Assembly (NCBI RefSeq): GCF_041914405.1
Contig: NZ_JAYSDK010000021.1
Coordinates: 1-64,000 of the forward strand
Source: Zoogloea sp041914405
GTDB lineage: Bacteria > Pseudomonadota > Gammaproteobacteria > Burkholderiales > Rhodocyclaceae
Direction: 5' to 3'
DNA: 64,000 nucleotides
Shown piece by piece: positions 24,923 through 34,488 of this stretch. Under the pieces are notes generated by a model. It ran no database searches and had not been told where the DNA came from. It saw only the letters and a program-made list of their open reading frames with translations. Position 1 is the first letter of the stretch; each line of letters begins with the position of its first letter. Position numbers and translations under genes: made by a program.

Positions 24923-24923
<1 letters not shown>
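24315..24923 (+). CDS. Glutathione S-transferase family protein
   Basis: A 202-residue GST. The thioredoxin-like N-terminal domain has the catalytic-Ser region SLTSPYARKIRVVLAEK (5-21) and the glutathione-binding FDSPVIAEYLE. The all-helical C-terminal domain follows, with LGSETLSIADIAAGCALGYLDLR. Stress or detoxification role; the substrate is unknown. The stop codon overlaps the start of the ABC ATPase gene by one base. Confidence 0.9.
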
Positions 24924-25879
<956 letters not shown>

Positions 25880-25885
25880 CCGCCC

Positions 25886-26686
25886 ATGGATAACCCGTCC
25901 GGCCGCCGCGGCCACTTCGCTCCGCCACGCCTGTCCCTGCGCTTCGCCGCGGTGTGGCGGCGCAACTTCCTGGTCTGGAAGAAGCTCGCCCTGCCGTCCG
26001 TCGTCGGCAACCTGGCCGACCCGGTGATCTACATGCTGGGCCTCGGCTACGGCCTCGGCATGCTGGTACCTCAGGTCGAAGGCGTGTCCTACATCGCCTT
26101 CCTGGCCGGCGGCACCTTGTGCTACTCGACGATGAACGCCGCCACCTTCGAGGCGCTGTACTCCGGCTTCTCGCGCATGCACGTGCAGAAGACCTGGGAG
26201 GCCATCATGAATGCCCCAATCGCCCTCGACGACATCGTCGCCGCCGAGCTGGTGTGGGCCGCCAGCAAGGCCACGCTGGCCGGCACCGCGATCCTCGCGG
26301 TGATCGCCGCCTTCGGCTTCACGGCCTCACCGCTGGCCCTGGCAGCCATCCCGGTGATCTTCCTCACCGGCCTGTGCTTCGCCGCCCTCGGCCTGATCAT
26401 GACCGCGCTGGCACCGAGCTACGACTTCTTCATGTATTACTTCACCCTCTTCATCACGCCGATGACGCTGATGTCCGGGGTGTTCTTCCCGCAGAGCCAG
26501 TTGCCGGATATCGTGCGCAGCGTCGCTGACATCCTGCCCCTCAGCCACGCGGTCAGCCTCGCCCGCCCGCTGCTGCTCGGCCAAACACCGCACAACATCG
26601 CCCTGCACGCCGGCGTGCTGGCCGCCGTCACTGTCGCCGCTTTCTGGCTGGCCCTGACGCTGACCCGGCGGCGACTGCTGAAGTGA
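25886..26686 (+). CDS. ABC-2 type permease, NodJ family
   Basis: A 266-residue inner-membrane permease with six helices. Family motifs include VGNLADPVIYMLGLGYGLG, TYWEAI-like KTWEAIMNAPI and the conserved MTLMSGVFFPQSQLPD followed by LPLSHAVSLARPL. It follows its ATPase by 6 bp. NodJ-type permeases export small molecules such as lipooligosaccharides or drugs; here the substrate is unknown. Confidence 0.87.
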   Translation: MDNPSGRRGHFAPPRLSLRFAAVWRRNFLVWKKLALPSVVGNLADPVIYMLGLGYGLGMLVPQVEGVSYIAFLAGGTLCYSTMNAATFEALYSGFSRMHVQKTWEAIMNAPIALDDIVAAELVWAASKATLAGTAILAVIAAFGFTASPLALAAIPVIFLTGLCFAALGLIMTALAPSYDFFMYYFTLFITPMTLMSGVFFPQSQLPDIVRSVADILPLSHAVSLARPLLLGQTPHNIALHAGVLAAVTVAAFWLALTLTRRRLLK

Positions 26687-26693
26687 GAACGCG

Positions 26694-27029
26694 ATGACCA
26701 CCTCCGACGATACCCTGCTGGTGTTCACCAACCTGCCCGACGCCGCCGCGGCCAACACCCTCGCCACGTTGTTGATCGAGCGCCGACTGGCCGCTTGCGT
26801 GAACATCCTGGCCCCATGCACCTCGGTGTACCGCTGGCAAGGCACCGTCGAAACGGCCAGCGAAGTGCCGCTGCTGATCAAGACCACCCGCACCTGCTAC
26901 GCCGAGTTGCAGGACGCGGTACGTGAAGCCCATCCCTACGAACTTCCCGAGCTGATCGCAGTCCCTGTCACTGACGGTCTGCCCGGCTACCTGGCGTGGG
27001 TTGCCGCCGAAACCCAGGCCACCGACTGA
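26694..27029 (+). CDS. cutA: Divalent-cation tolerance protein CutA
   Basis: A 111-residue trimeric CutA1-family protein. Signature segments are LIERRLAACVNILAPCTSVYRWQG (23-46), EVPLLIKTTRTCY, and HPYELPELIAVPVTDGLPGYLAWV. The name comes from copper tolerance, but the direct function is unresolved. The gene directly before dsbD is the common order in proteobacteria, so the two are probably co-transcribed. Confidence 0.95.
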   Translation: MTTSDDTLLVFTNLPDAAAANTLATLLIERRLAACVNILAPCTSVYRWQGTVETASEVPLLIKTTRTCYAELQDAVREAHPYELPELIAVPVTDGLPGYLAWVAAETQATD

Positions 27030-27100
27030 ACGCCATCCGCAAGCCATTTCTTGATCCATTCCCGGGGCAGCCCGGCCGCGCTGCCCCTACACTGCCGGCC

Positions 27101-28921
27101 ATGATCCGAATCCGTACCTTCCTGCTGCCCCTGCTGTTGTTCGCGCTGTCCCTGCTTGGCAGCCTCGCCCGCGCCGCCGAGGAACCGCTGCCGGTCGAAC
27201 AGGCCTTCCGCGTATCCGCCCGCGCGGTGGACGATCACACCGTCGAAGTCCGCTTCCAGATCGCCGACGGTTACTACCTGTACCGCCACCGCTTCAAGTT
27301 CCAGGCCGAGGGCGTGACCTTCGGCGAACCCGCCATCCCGCCCGGCAAGCCGAAGAAAGACGACGCCTTCGGGCAGGTGGAGATCTACCGCCACGAACTG
27401 GTCATCCCGGTGCCCATCGTCGCCGGCAAGCCGCCCTTCGAACTGGAGGTCAGCAGCCAGGGCTGCGCCGACATGGGCATCTGCTACCCGCCGCAGAAGC
27501 AGAGCTTCACCATCGCCGCAGCCGGCACCGACGGCGGATCCGGCGGCGTCCTGGCCCACGCGCTGGGCAAGGCCGACACCCCCGCCGCCAGCACAGCACC
27601 GGCCTCCGCCGCCCCGGCAGACGACGGCCACGACGAATCCGGCCGCGTCGCCCGCCTGCTGTCCGGCGGCAGCACCGCCACCATCCTGATCAGCTTCTTC
27701 GGCTTTGGCCTGCTGCTGGCGCTGACGCCCTGCGTCTTCCCGATGATCCCCATCCTGTCCGGCATCATCGTCGGCCACGGTCACGCGATCACCAAGAGCC
27801 GCGCCTTCGGCCTGTCCACCCTGTACGTGCTGGGCATGGCGCTCACCTACGCAGCCGCCGGCGTCGCCGCCGGGCTGTCCGGCACGCTGCTGTCCGCCGC
27901 GCTGCAGAACCCCTGGGTGCTTGGCGCCTTCTCGCTGATCTTCATCGTGCTGGCCGGCTCCATGTTCGGCTTCTACGAACTGCAGCTCCCCATCGCGCTG
28001 CAGAGCCGCCTGTCCGACACTGTCAACCACCAGGGCGGCTCGCCCGGCGGCATCCTGCTGATGGGTGCCCTGTCGGCGCTGATCGTCGGCCCCTGCGTCG
28101 CCGCACCGCTGGCCGGCGCCCTGCTCTACATCGCCAAGACCGGCAACGCCGCGCTCGGCGGCGCCGCGCTGTTCATCATGGCCCTCGGCATGGGTGCCCC
28201 GCTGCTGCTCGTCGGCGTGCTGGCGCGCAGCGCGCTGCCCAAGCCCGGCCCGTGGATGGAAGGGGTCAAGCGCGCCTTTGGCGTGATGCTGCTGGGCGTC
28301 GCCATCTGGCTGGTCACACCGGTGCTGCCGAGCGTCGTGCCGATGCTGGCCTGGGCCGGCCTGCTGGTGTTCTCGGCGATCTACCTGCACGCCCTCGACC
28401 CGCTGCCGCCCCATGCCAGCGGCTGGCAGCGCTTCTGGAAAGGCTTCGGCGTGCTCGCGCTGATCGCCGGCGCGGCGCTGTTCATCGGCGCGCTGGCCGG
28501 CTCCCGCGACCCGCTGCAGCCCCTCGCCATCCTGCGCGCCCAAGCCGCCAGCGCCCCCGCTGCGGCCGAAACCAGGTTCCAGCGCGTCGCCTCGGTGGAA
28601 GAACTCGATCAGCTCCTCAAGACCGCCACCCGCCCGGTAATGCTCGACTTCTATGCGGACTGGTGCATCTCCTGCAAGGAAATGGAGCGCTTCACCTTCG
28701 CCGACCCGGCCGTCGCCAAACGCCTGGCCGGCTTCCAGCTCGTGCAGGCCGACGTCACCGCCAACAGCGACGCCGACAAGGCACTGCTGAAACGTTTCAA
28801 TCTGTTCGGCCCGCCCGGCATCATCTTCTTCAAGGCCGGCGGCGAAGAGCGCCAGAATCTGCGCGTGGTCGGCTTTCAGGAAGCAGAAGTCTTCGGCAAG
28901 GTCCTCGACGCCGCCCTGTAG
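27101..28921 (+). CDS. dsbD: Thiol:disulfide interchange protein DsbD
   Basis: A 606-residue inner-membrane reductant carrier. After a signal peptide (to about residue 26) comes the periplasmic alpha domain with Cys in SSQGCADMGICYPPQ. Then eight membrane helices follow with the redox Cys in ALTPCVFPMIPILSG and VGPCVAAPLAGAL. The C-terminal thioredoxin domain carries DFYADWCISCKEME. Electrons move from cytosolic thioredoxin to periplasmic partners such as DsbC and cytochrome-maturation proteins. The TAG stop coincides with the outer end of a palindromic repeat unit. Confidence 0.95.
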   Translation: MIRIRTFLLPLLLFALSLLGSLARAAEEPLPVEQAFRVSARAVDDHTVEVRFQIADGYYLYRHRFKFQAEGVTFGEPAIPPGKPKKDDAFGQVEIYRHELVIPVPIVAGKPPFELEVSSQGCADMGICYPPQKQSFTIAAAGTDGGSGGVLAHALGKADTPAASTAPASAAPADDGHDESGRVARLLSGGSTATILISFFGFGLLLALTPCVFPMIPILSGIIVGHGHAITKSRAFGLSTLYVLGMALTYAAAGVAAGLSGTLLSAALQNPWVLGAFSLIFIVLAGSMFGFYELQLPIALQSRLSDTVNHQGGSPGGILLMGALSALIVGPCVAAPLAGALLYIAKTGNAALGGAALFIMALGMGAPLLLVGVLARSALPKPGPWMEGVKRAFGVMLLGVAIWLVTPVLPSVVPMLAWAGLLVFSAIYLHALDPLPPHASGWQRFWKGFGVLALIAGAALFIGALAGSRDPLQPLAILRAQAASAPAAAETRFQRVASVEELDQLLKTATRPVMLDFYADWCISCKEMERFTFADPAVAKRLAGFQLVQADVTANSDADKALLKRFNLFGPPGIIFFKAGGEERQNLRVVGFQEAEVFGKVLDAAL

Positions 28922-28939
28922 GGGCGAATTCATTCACCC
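28918..28939. repeat. Palindromic repeat copy 4 (single, degenerate unit)
   Basis: GTAGGGGCGAATTCATTC followed by ACCC instead of GCCC. It begins inside the last codons of dsbD, and its TAG is the dsbD stop. No second unit is found downstream. Confidence 0.8.
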
Positions 28940-29021
28940 TCACGGACGGTGGCGCCACCGCAGAATGAACGCGCTTACCTGATGCGCGGCAAAATTCTCA
29001 AGAAAATCAGCGTCGATCCGC

Positions 29022-29027
29022 TATAAT
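29022..29027 (+). promoter_or_regulatory. -10 promoter element of ahcY
   Basis: A perfect TATAAT. Transcription would start near 29034, immediately before the first helix of the SAH riboswitch. No convincing -35 hexamer is seen at 16-18 bp upstream. Confidence 0.6.
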
Positions 29028-29039
29028 TCGCGACCTGAA

Positions 29040-29140
29040 TCGAGGAGCGCTGCAAGACTGCCGGGTGCAAGGCCCGCTGTCCCAGGCTCGATGTCGGTGC
29101 CGAGGGTTTTTCTCCCGTTCACCTGCAACCGCGCTCACCC
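29040..29140 (+). promoter_or_regulatory. S-adenosylhomocysteine (SAH) riboswitch
   Basis: The sequence carries the conserved SAH-aptamer blocks in order: CGAGGAGCGCTGCAA at the 5' side, CCAGGCTCG in the middle and CAACCGCGCTCACC at the 3' side. GAGCGC at 29045-29050 pairs with GCGCTC at 29131-29136 to close the structure, and CTCG at 29087-29090 can pair with CGAG at 29041-29044 as the pseudoknot. It lies about 100 bp upstream of ahcY, the gene it controls in many betaproteobacteria: SAH binding turns expression on so that SAH is hydrolysed. Confidence 0.93.
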
Positions 29141-29244
29141 GTCCATGCTTGTTTGCAAACCCGTGCCGGGCACGGGGAGACGCGGTGAGCCATCATCCCG
29201 AGCCACGCGTAGTCCCTTCCCGGCCACATGTTCGAGGAGTTCTC

Positions 29245-30657
29245 ATGAACGCTGTGGCTGAAAAGTTCACCGATTTCGTTGTTGCCGACCTGTCCCTGGC
29301 GGACTGGGGTCGCAAGGAAATCCGCATCGCCGAAACCGAAATGCCGGGCCTGATGGCCATCCGCGAGGAATTCGCCGCCAAGCAGCCGCTGAAGGGCGCG
29401 CGCATCACCGGCTCCCTGCACATGACCATCCAGACCGCGGTGCTGATCGAGACGCTGACCGCTCTCGGCGCCGAAGTGCGCTGGGCGTCCTGCAACATCT
29501 TCTCGACCCAGGACCACGCCGCCGCCGCCATCGCCAAGGACGGCATCCCCGTGTTCGCCGTGAAGGGCGAGTCCCTCACCGACTACTGGGACTACACCCA
29601 CCGCATCTTCGAGTGGACCGACGGTGGCTACTCCAACATGATCCTCGACGACGGCGGCGACGCGACCCTGCTGCTGCACCTGGGCGCCAAGGCCGAGAAG
29701 GACCTGTCGGTGCTGGACAAGCCGGACAGCGAAGAAGCCGTGGTGCTGTTCGCCTCCATCAAGGCCAAGCTGCAACAAGACCCGACCTGGTACTCCACCC
29801 GCCTGGCGCAGATTAAGGGCGTCACCGAGGAAACCACCACCGGCGTGCACCGCCTGTACCAGATGCACGCCAAGGGCGAGCTGAAGTTCCCGGCCATCAA
29901 CGTCAATGACTCGGTCACCAAGTCCAAGTTCGACAACCTCTACGGCTGCCGCGAATCGCTGGTGGACGGCATCAAGCGCGCCACCGACGTGATGATCGCC
30001 GGCAAGATCGGCGTGGTGCTCGGCTACGGCGACGTGGGCAAGGGCTGTGCGCAATCCCTGCGCGGCCTCGGCGCCACCGTGTGGGTTACCGAAATCGACC
30101 CGATCTGCGCACTGCAGGCGGCGATGGAAGGCTACCGCGTGGTCACGATGGAAGAAGCCGCCGCGCTGGGCGACATCTTCGTCACCACCACCGGTAATGT
30201 GGGCGTGATCACCCATGACCACATGAAGGCGATGAAGAACAACACCATCGTCTGCAACATCGGCCACTTCGACTCCGAGATCGAAGTCGCCAGCCTGCGC
30301 CAGTACGAGTGGGAGAACATCAAGCCCCAGGTCGACCACATCATCTTCCCGGACGGCAAGCGCATCATCCTGCTGGCCGAAGGCCGCCTGGTTAACCTCG
30401 GCTGTGCCACCGGCCACCCGAGCTTCGTGATGAGCAACTCCTTCGCCAACCAGACCCTGGCCCAGATCGAGCTGTTCACCAAGACCGAGCAGTACCCGGT
30501 CGGCGTCTACGTGCTGCCCAAGCAACTCGACGAAATGGTGGCCCGCCTGCACCTGAAGAAGATCGGTGCCAAGCTCACCGTGCTCTCCCAGGCCCAGGCC
30601 GACTACATCGGCGTGCCCGTCGCCGGCCCCTACAAGGCCGAGCACTACCGCTACTAA
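29245..30657 (+). CDS. ahcY: Adenosylhomocysteinase
   Basis: A 470-residue cytosolic enzyme that splits S-adenosylhomocysteine into homocysteine and adenosine, relieving product inhibition of methyltransferases. The NAD-binding motif GYGDVGKGCAQSLRGLG is central, the substrate region includes CNIFSTQDHAAAAIA, and the C-terminus KAEHYRY is family-typical. The frame is open upstream through the riboswitch leader, but ATG 29245 has the ribosome site cgaggag and gives the usual N-terminus. It is controlled by the SAH riboswitch and followed by metF. Confidence 0.97.
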   Translation: MNAVAEKFTDFVVADLSLADWGRKEIRIAETEMPGLMAIREEFAAKQPLKGARITGSLHMTIQTAVLIETLTALGAEVRWASCNIFSTQDHAAAAIAKDGIPVFAVKGESLTDYWDYTHRIFEWTDGGYSNMILDDGGDATLLLHLGAKAEKDLSVLDKPDSEEAVVLFASIKAKLQQDPTWYSTRLAQIKGVTEETTTGVHRLYQMHAKGELKFPAINVNDSVTKSKFDNLYGCRESLVDGIKRATDVMIAGKIGVVLGYGDVGKGCAQSLRGLGATVWVTEIDPICALQAAMEGYRVVTMEEAAALGDIFVTTTGNVGVITHDHMKAMKNNTIVCNIGHFDSEIEVASLRQYEWENIKPQVDHIIFPDGKRIILLAEGRLVNLGCATGHPSFVMSNSFANQTLAQIELFTKTEQYPVGVYVLPKQLDEMVARLHLKKIGAKLTVLSQAQADYIGVPVAGPYKAEHYRY

Positions 30658-30667
30658 GCTGGTCCTG

Positions 30668-30692
30668 CCCGTCGGCGCCGTGCGCCGACGGG
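30668..30692 (+). terminator. 11-bp perfect hairpin between ahcY and metF
   Basis: CCCGTCGGCGC and GCGCCGACGGG are separated by CGT. It starts 11 bp after the ahcY stop and ends 16 bp before the metF start. No T-run follows, so rather than a full terminator it may stabilise the ahcY message or lower read-through into metF. Confidence 0.5.
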
Positions 30693-30708
30693 CCCGTGAG
30701 GAAATCCC

Positions 30709-31554
30709 GTGCCGAACAAGACTCCCTTCTCCATCGAATTCTTCCCGCCGCAGACGCTGGAAGGCGTCGAGAAACTGCGCGCCACCCGTGCCCAGCTGGC
30801 CGTGCTGAAGCCCGAGTTCTTCTCGGTCACCTTCGGTGCCGGCGGTTCGACCCAGGCCCGCACCTTTGAAACGGTGTTCGAAATCCAGCGTGAAGGCCAC
30901 CCGGCCGCACCGCACCTGTCGTGCATCGGTTCCACTCGCGAACACATCCGCGAGATCCTGCTGCGCTACAAGAACGAAGGCATCCGCCGCATCGTCGCCC
31001 TGCGCGGCGACCTGCCCTCCGGCGTCGGCGATCCGGGCGAGCTGCGCTACGCCAACGAGCTGGTGGAATTCATCCGCGCCGAAACCGGCGATCACTTCCA
31101 CATCGAAGTCGCCGCCTACCCGGAATACCACCCCCAGGCCCGCAGCCCGAAGGACGACCTGCTGGCTTTCAAGCGCAAGGTGGATGCCGGTGCCAACTCG
31201 GCGATCACCCAGTACTTCTACAACCTCGACGCCTACCTGCACTTCCGCACCGAATGCGAGCGCCTCGGCGTCCACGTGCCGATCGTGCCGGGCATCATGC
31301 CGATCGTCTCGTTCTCCAAGCTGGCGCGCTTCTCCGACGCCTGCGGCGCCGAGATCCCGCGCTGGATGCGCCGCAAGTTCGAAGCCTTCGGCGACGACTC
31401 CGAGTCCATCAAGGCCTTCGGCCTCGACGTGGTCAGCGAGCTGTGCGCCAAACTGCTCGAAGCCGGCGCGCCGGGCCTGCACTTCTACAGCATGAACCAG
31501 GCCGGCCCCACCATCGCCCTGTGCGAACGGCTGGGCATCGGCCAGCAGGGCTGA
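30709..31554 (+). CDS. metF: 5,10-Methylenetetrahydrofolate reductase
   Basis: A 281-residue FAD-dependent TIM-barrel reductase that makes 5-methyltetrahydrofolate for methionine synthesis. Typical elements are FSIEFFPPQT (7-16, with the catalytic Glu), SVTFGAGGSTQ, VALRGDLP, and AGANSAITQYFYNLDAYLHF. GTG at 30709 is the start, preceded by gaggaaat. It closes a methyl-cycle unit with ahcY and is followed 5 bp later by the DnaJ-domain gene. Confidence 0.96.
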   Translation: MPNKTPFSIEFFPPQTLEGVEKLRATRAQLAVLKPEFFSVTFGAGGSTQARTFETVFEIQREGHPAAPHLSCIGSTREHIREILLRYKNEGIRRIVALRGDLPSGVGDPGELRYANELVEFIRAETGDHFHIEVAAYPEYHPQARSPKDDLLAFKRKVDAGANSAITQYFYNLDAYLHFRTECERLGVHVPIVPGIMPIVSFSKLARFSDACGAEIPRWMRRKFEAFGDDSESIKAFGLDVVSELCAKLLEAGAPGLHFYSMNQAGPTIALCERLGIGQQG

Positions 31555-31559
31555 ACGCC

Positions 31560-31838
31560 ATGCGCGATCCCTACGAAGTCCTCGGCGTCGCCCCGAGCGC
31601 CTCCGCGGAAGTCATCAAGACCGCCTACCGCAAGGCGGCGCGCCTCTACCACCCGGACCGCAACCCCGATCCAGGCGCCGCGGCGCGCTTCCGCGACATC
31701 CAGGCGGCCTATGATCTGCTCTCCGACGAGGCCAAGCGGCGAGACTACGACGCCCTGCGCCAGCGCAACCTCATCGACGACCCGCTGCAGGAGGCCACGT
31801 CCCTGTGGGCCTCGTACATTGAAAAGGTAATTTCTTGA
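31560..31838 (+). CDS. DnaJ-domain (J-domain) small protein
   Basis: A 92-residue protein that is essentially one J domain (residues 4-65: DPYEVLGVAPSASAEVIKTA..., with the HPD tripeptide in LYHPDRNPD) plus a short C-terminal helix (LQEATSLWASYIEKVIS). It lacks the Gly/Phe-rich, zinc-finger and substrate domains of DnaJ. It should recruit and stimulate an Hsp70 (DnaK) to a specific client. The stop overlaps the start of the next unrecognised gene (TTGA), so the downstream proteins are prime candidates for the client or partner. Confidence 0.88.
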   Translation: MRDPYEVLGVAPSASAEVIKTAYRKAARLYHPDRNPDPGAAARFRDIQAAYDLLSDEAKRRDYDALRQRNLIDDPLQEATSLWASYIEKVIS

Positions 31839-32341
31839 CCTCGTTTTACTTCGAAGACATTTTCGAGCGCTACGCCAGCGAAATCGACGACCTGCGCTCC
31901 GACTCGGAAGGCAAGGACGTGCTCAAGAAGCGCGTCCGCGAGAAGCACAGCGAATTCCCCTTCCTGCTCTCGATGATCGACAGCGCCCCCGAGATGGTGG
32001 CCTCCGCGCTGCATGGCGCCTTCCGCTTTACCGCGCCCAAGGCCCTGCACGCTGCCTCGCACACCGAGCCGGGCGACGGCAGCTTCCCCATCTGGGACGA
32101 ACTCGCCGAATCCCTGGAAATCGCCCCGTGGGCCCAGCCGCTCATCGCCCAGAGCCTCAAGCAGGACGGCGGCGCCGACTTCCTCGTCACCGCTGCGGTG
32201 CTCGAGTGGATGCTCGGCAGCGGTGCCATCGCCCGCGCCGCCGCTCCCAGCGCCAGCGATGAGGACGAAGACAGCGACGACCTCGGCGAAGCCGGGGAAG
32301 AGTGGCTGTCCGAACAGGGCTTCGACGCCGTCGACCGTTAA
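31835..32341 (+). CDS. Unrecognised protein, DnaJ-linked module gene 1
   Basis: A 168-residue soluble protein of unknown family. A charged N-terminal half (DDLRSDSEGKDVLKKRVREKHSEF) is followed by a hydrophobic helix-rich centre (ADFLVTAAVLEWMLGSG) and an acidic tail (SASDEDEDSDDLGEAGEEW). No catalytic motif or membrane helix is evident. The start is TTG 31835, overlapping the stop of the J-domain gene, which implies translational coupling. A 18-bp gap separates it from the next gene. Confidence 0.7.
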   Translation: MTSFYFEDIFERYASEIDDLRSDSEGKDVLKKRVREKHSEFPFLLSMIDSAPEMVASALHGAFRFTAPKALHAASHTEPGDGSFPIWDELAESLEIAPWAQPLIAQSLKQDGGADFLVTAAVLEWMLGSGAIARAAAPSASDEDEDSDDLGEAGEEWLSEQGFDAVDR

Positions 32342-32359
32342 TCGAAAGGTTTTCTCTCC

Positions 32360-33124
32360 ATGTCTGAGCTTGTCATCAAGCAAACCCACGCCTTGATCCA
32401 GGCCGGCGAAATCGCCGAAGCCGAAGCCAACCTCGCCGTCATCGCCGAACAGGAAGGCGACCACGCCCTGGTGGCGGTGCTCGACGAGATGGCCCCCAAG
32501 GACGTGCTGGCCGTCATGCGCGAGTTCGACGCCAGCAAGGAATCGGTCATCAACCTGCTGGTCAGCCCCGAGCAGTTCGTCCAGGCCATCCTCCTCGAAC
32601 GCCAGTACGGCGAGCCCCTCGAGAAGTACGTGCCGCGCCTGCGCAACACCATGAACGCCGTCATGCACCGCACCGGCCCGTCCTGCGCCGAGGTGCTGGA
32701 ATGCCTCGCCGAGCACGACGAAGGCGTGCGCCTGCTGGCCGACTACTTCATCGACCACTATGACTCCCTGCTCGCCCTCGCCTTCCACGGCGTGTTCGAA
32801 CAGGAGATCGACGCAGAGAAGGCCTTCGCGCCCAAATCCGCCGCCACCTGGGACGCCGAGCGCGTGGACGAGCTCGACCAGGGCCTGGAGATCGGCGACG
32901 CGGTCGAGATGGCCCGCGTGCGCATGTCCCGCTCCGAAGTGGCCGACGGCGACTGGATGGAAACCGCCTGGGTGCTGCGCCATGAGTTCCAGGACACCTT
33001 CGAGCTGCTGATCATCGAGATCCAGGACCGCCTCCAGCGCGCCGCCGAAGCCGCCCGCCTGCCCGCCGAAACCGAACCGGGCGTGCCGCGCCTGGAAGAG
33101 GACGACGAAGAATCCGCGATCTGA
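32360..33124 (+). CDS. Unrecognised protein, DnaJ-linked module gene 2
   Basis: A 254-residue, probably all-helical soluble protein. The N-terminal part reads like a repeat-helix segment (THALIQAGEIAEAEANLAVI, about 9-28), and the C-terminus is acidic (LEEDDEESAI). No signal peptide, membrane helix or catalytic motif was seen, and I do not recognise the family. A ribosome site (gaaagg) precedes ATG 32360. The gene is packed between its two unrecognised neighbours, so it is likely part of the same unit. Confidence 0.72.
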   Translation: MSELVIKQTHALIQAGEIAEAEANLAVIAEQEGDHALVAVLDEMAPKDVLAVMREFDASKESVINLLVSPEQFVQAILLERQYGEPLEKYVPRLRNTMNAVMHRTGPSCAEVLECLAEHDEGVRLLADYFIDHYDSLLALAFHGVFEQEIDAEKAFAPKSAATWDAERVDELDQGLEIGDAVEMARVRMSRSEVADGDWMETAWVLRHEFQDTFELLIIEIQDRLQRAAEAARLPAETEPGVPRLEEDDEESAI

Positions 33125-33134
33125 TCCGACGCCC

Positions 33135-34361
33135 ATGTCCATCGATACCGCACTCGCCACCGTCGACACCAGCCCCTATTTCGAACGGGTGCTGCGTCAC
33201 GCGCTGAAGAACCACCACGTGGATGCCGCCCGCCTGGACGGCATCCACAAGGAAGGCGCCAAGGGCATCGTGCAGCTGGCCGCCTACTTCGGCACCGCCA
33301 ACCTGCGCCCCGAGCTGGAGGCCGCCCGCAACCGGCTGGTGACCTTGGTCGGCCTGGCCCTCGAAGCGGAATCCGGTGGACGCATGGACGTCGCCACCCA
33401 GCTGCTGCGCGACAAGACGCTGCTGGCCCTCTCCAAGGCCGGCGCCGACCGCCTGCGCAAGCTCCACGCCCTGCCCAGCGAGCGCTTGCTGGCCGGCCCC
33501 GAGGTGCTGCGCGAGAACGAGAAGGACTTTCTGGACAAATACACCTCGGTCACGCCGATCACCTTCTCCCGCTACCTCGCCGAGCGGCGTGTGCGCGAGC
33601 AGAACCAGCACCACATCGAACTGGCCTACTGGCTGGCCGGCAAGTTCGGCGTGAGCCGCGACGACGCCACCGAATGGCACGTGTTCTGCGAATCGGTGGT
33701 CAACAGTGCGCTGCTGGTCCTCCTCAACGAACGCAAGCCCGCCGGCTTCTTCAGCGTCGACCGCTTCATGAAGCTGCACGAAGCCGCCCTCAAGAAGCGC
33801 AGCCCCGCCTTTCCGACCCTCGACGCCTGGCTGGAGGACGCCCCTGCCCACCTGCGCAGCCTGATGGAAAAGGAGAAGGAGCGCTTCATCACCAAGGTGC
33901 TGCCGGTGATCCGCGAGGTGCCCGCCACCGAGCTCTACCGCAACCAGGACCGCTTCTCCGGCCTGTTCTTCTTCGACACCAGCTCGGTCGACGAGATCAC
34001 CCACCACGACAAGGCCCGCGCCGAGGAATGGCTGCGCATCACCGGCCGCCAGGGCGACCACACCGACGTGCAGTGCGGCGTGCTGCTGATGATCGCCACC
34101 GGCGTTCCCCCCGCCCGCAGCCTGCGCAAAAAGGATGCCCTGCAGATCTGGGACAACTTCCGCGACAAGGGCTTCGACGAGAACGCCGTCGCCCACTTCA
34201 TCGAGAACGTCGTCCCCTTCGAATACCAGGCCGACGTGCGCCGCATGTGGCTCGAAGACCTCGGCCCCGAAGCCCGCATGCAGCTCGACCAGCACGACGA
34301 AGGCGACGCCCTCGACTACCTGCAGGACACCTGCCGCGCCAGCTGGAAAAAACGCGGCTGA
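33135..34361 (+). CDS. Unrecognised protein, DnaJ-linked module gene 3
   Basis: A 408-residue soluble protein rich in helices and charged residues; no signal peptide or membrane helix. Segments such as FSRYLAERRVREQNQHHIELAYWLAGKFG and DTSSVDEITHHDKARAEEWLRITG look structured, but no known catalytic signature is visible. The start ATG 33135 is 10 bp after the previous stop. It ends the run metF - J-domain - three unknowns; the following binding-protein gene has its own 127-bp upstream region. Confidence 0.75.
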   Translation: MSIDTALATVDTSPYFERVLRHALKNHHVDAARLDGIHKEGAKGIVQLAAYFGTANLRPELEAARNRLVTLVGLALEAESGGRMDVATQLLRDKTLLALSKAGADRLRKLHALPSERLLAGPEVLRENEKDFLDKYTSVTPITFSRYLAERRVREQNQHHIELAYWLAGKFGVSRDDATEWHVFCESVVNSALLVLLNERKPAGFFSVDRFMKLHEAALKKRSPAFPTLDAWLEDAPAHLRSLMEKEKERFITKVLPVIREVPATELYRNQDRFSGLFFFDTSSVDEITHHDKARAEEWLRITGRQGDHTDVQCGVLLMIATGVPPARSLRKKDALQIWDNFRDKGFDENAVAHFIENVVPFEYQADVRRMWLEDLGPEARMQLDQHDEGDALDYLQDTCRASWKKRG

Positions 34362-34488
34362 CCCCGGCATTACGCCAAACCCATGACGGACCCATATCCG
34401 CAAGGCATCCCTTGCGGATAAACTCGCGCCTCCAACAACCGAGAGCTGGCAACAGACCGGCTCCGTCACCTCGTCCATGGAGACTGTC

